A DNA stretch of 64,000 bases from Elysia chlorotica (taxonomy: Eukaryota > Mollusca > Gastropoda > Plakobranchidae). Shown piece after piece: positions 62,426-64,000 of the stretch (position 1 is the first letter of the stretch; each line of letters opens with the position of its first letter). The notes under the pieces were generated by a model that saw only the letters and a list, made by a program, of their open reading frames with translations, searched no databases and had not been told where the DNA came from. Location of the stretch: positions 279,568 through 343,567 of the forward strand of contig RQTK01000047.1 of assembly GCA_003991915.1 (NCBI GenBank), read 5' to 3'. Made by a program: the position numbers and the translations under genes.

Positions 62426-64000
62426 CTGTAGAATAAAAAATAAATAAATGTAACACCCTTGCTATGTGATCAACATTAATTTGACCAATCTGAACTATGA
62501 ATAACCTTTTATGTATCAAGACAATTGAAAATCTTTAATTTCATTCTATCATAGAGACATAGAAACAAAAAAGTAAAATGTTAAATTGTATTGAGAAAAT
62601 TTATACATTGTAATCTATAGCTAAGCCAAAGCAAAATGAGGGTGGTTGGTAAGGACTGGCTGATTTAAGGTTTTACGAGCACTGACGTGATCGTTCTTCT
62701 TAGCATGGCGATGTAGAGCCTTTTTCCCATTGGAAACAGGGTTGACTCAAGTTTTACATGTGATGCGGTAAGCCACACCATCTTCTTTTAACTTACGGTA
62801 GTAATCCAATTTGATAAGAAATCACCATTTGCATCTTTCTCCTCTAACCGATGCCAATTTAATTTGTTTTTCACCCCTTTAATAACAATTTCTTTTAAAA
62901 TGTCCAGTGGACCAACACGATCAACAAATTCCACCAGGGATCGAAATCTATTTCTTTTCTATTCTAATCAATAACTCATGAATGAAAGTCTAGAATCTAG
63001 TAGTCTAAACAGATTTAGATCTAGAAATCTAGTCTAGATCTACACAAAGTCCTTAGATCTTGATACTCCTCCTACTGCCCTGGTTAAGACCTAGCCTACA
63101 TTATGTGCAGTTGCATTTTGAATCACACAAAATATATCCAACTGAAGTCTTGAGTTTGATCGAGATTAGTTTTCACATAAAACCGATGCAAGCTCAAATC
63201 AAATGGCCGGATGTTGTTACTTTGTTAGTGAATTTATCCGCATGCTCGGTGATGTTCCAGTTCTCTTATTCTGTTAATTGTTTTCCCCTGTTTCCGTAAG
63301 TCAATGCATTACGTGAAGACTGATAGAGAACACTTTTGACCATCTTGAGAGAATTTTTTTTCAGGGAACATTGATGGACGATTAAAAAAAAAATTCTGTA
63401 AATTTGGTGAAAATTGGCATCGCTGGTGGAGAGGAGGGGGAGAAACTTGATTTCGCATAAGAAATGTAGAAAATCTGTTCTCTCTAACATAAAAATTAGG
63501 CCCTACCTTTTAAAATCATGATGGAAAAAAATTCGACTTTTCTAGTCCTTATCTTGTATGTATAGAACAGTCAACACAGAATTCGCACATAAAAAAAATG
63601 TTACAGATTAATGACAAAAAGTCACCCTCTTACTGGTAATAGGTCTACACTGATAATTTAGATCCAGATAGAGTTCCGAATATTTAGCATTACAACTGTG
63701 AAAAACTTTCCCTTTCTCGTACCAGTATTTTATTGCAGGAAAAAAGGCATAGACTTAGAGTCTAGTCTAGAATGAAAAAAAATCTAAATGTTTGTAATTG
63801 TCATTGTGTCTAAATCTTAGCATACGTCTAGACCTAGATTGAGTTCTAGATCTATCTTTTAATTTAAAGTATAAAAATCACAATTAAATCAGATTCTATG
63901 GGTAGGAAGGAAGAAGACGCTCGACTACGACATCGAAAACATGCACAGTCGGGCGTCTAAACCTACTTCCCCTTTGAACATGTGGATCTACTTTAGATCT
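62426..64000 (-). other. ERN1 5' intron or flank
   Basis: No hydrophobic signal-peptide exon was recognised; the first ERN1 exon is likely beyond the window edge. The CTAG-rich clusters are the main feature. Confidence 0.5.
62985..63060. repeat. CTAG/TCTAGATC-rich cluster, ERN1 5' side
   Basis: AAGTCTAGAATCTAGTAGTC, TTAGATCTAGAAATCTAGTC and TAGATCTACAC within 75 bp. Further members lie at 63750-64000 (AGTCTAGTCTAG, ACGTCTAGACCTAGATTG, TTCTAGATCTATC, TTTAGATCT). Confidence 0.8.

Noticed and set aside
62661-62731. Minus-strand MGKRLYIAMLRRTI as the ERN1 signal peptide
   Set aside because: It is basic, not hydrophobic, and its frame ends at a stop before any donor.
63060-63299. 79-residue plus-strand frame ending at a GTAAGT
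   Set aside because: No recognisable protein and no acceptor; it is antisense to the ERN1 5' region and probably chance.

Overview
This is a eukaryotic window of AT-rich, intron-rich DNA. It carries parts of three conserved animal genes and many transposon remnants. The protein sequences, the mix of RTE and CR1-like LINEs, Merlin and Tigger/pogo DNA transposons, and a tRNA-derived SINE family whose body contains TTAACGTCCAAC point to a lophotrochozoan, most likely a gastropod mollusc. That placement is an inference. There are no prokaryotic operons, CRISPR arrays or rRNA genes, and no intact tRNA gene was found.

Layout. 1-5,100 holds microsatellites, a decayed LINE (about 739-1776), a CR1-like LINE fragment (about 2160-2955) and a short RTE tail (3680-3893) flanked by a perfect 129-bp direct repeat. 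5,119-10,433 is RPS9 (plus strand): a non-coding exon with a 5'TOP start, four coding exons totalling 191 aa, and an AATAAA. 10,434-17,833 is intergenic DNA or CCZ1 5' flank; it has a pair of identical 80-bp repeats, a CpG-bearing stretch, a CTAG-rich cluster and a Merlin transposon with terminal inverted repeats and target-site duplication. 17,834-28,500 is CCZ1 (plus strand). All exons but the first were found, and the last coding exon is present twice, each copy with its 3' flank. An RTE LINE sits in the intron before copy A and a Tigger/pogo element sits between the copies. 28,500-35,943 is AT-rich DNA between convergent CCZ1 and ERN1, with a tandem duplication and one weak candidate exon. 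35,944-62,425 is ERN1/IRE1 (minus strand): most of the luminal domain, the transmembrane segment and the whole kinase-RNase unit, followed by a 218-residue C-terminal tail. The long interval 50.6-62.3 kb lacks the expected second luminal exon, holds many SINE pieces and contains an assembly gap (56160-56335). 62.4-64 kb is 5' intron or flank of ERN1.

The three genes have unrelated jobs: cytosolic ribosome (RPS9), Rab7 activation on late endosomes with MON1 (CCZ1), and ER unfolded-protein sensing (ERN1). Nothing suggests that they work together. The points most worth a second look are the duplicated CCZ1 terminal exon, the very long direct repeats flanking 5'-truncated LINE insertions, the unusual ERN1 tail, a one-base frame break in CCZ1, and CTAG-rich clusters downstream of the presumed 5' end of each gene.
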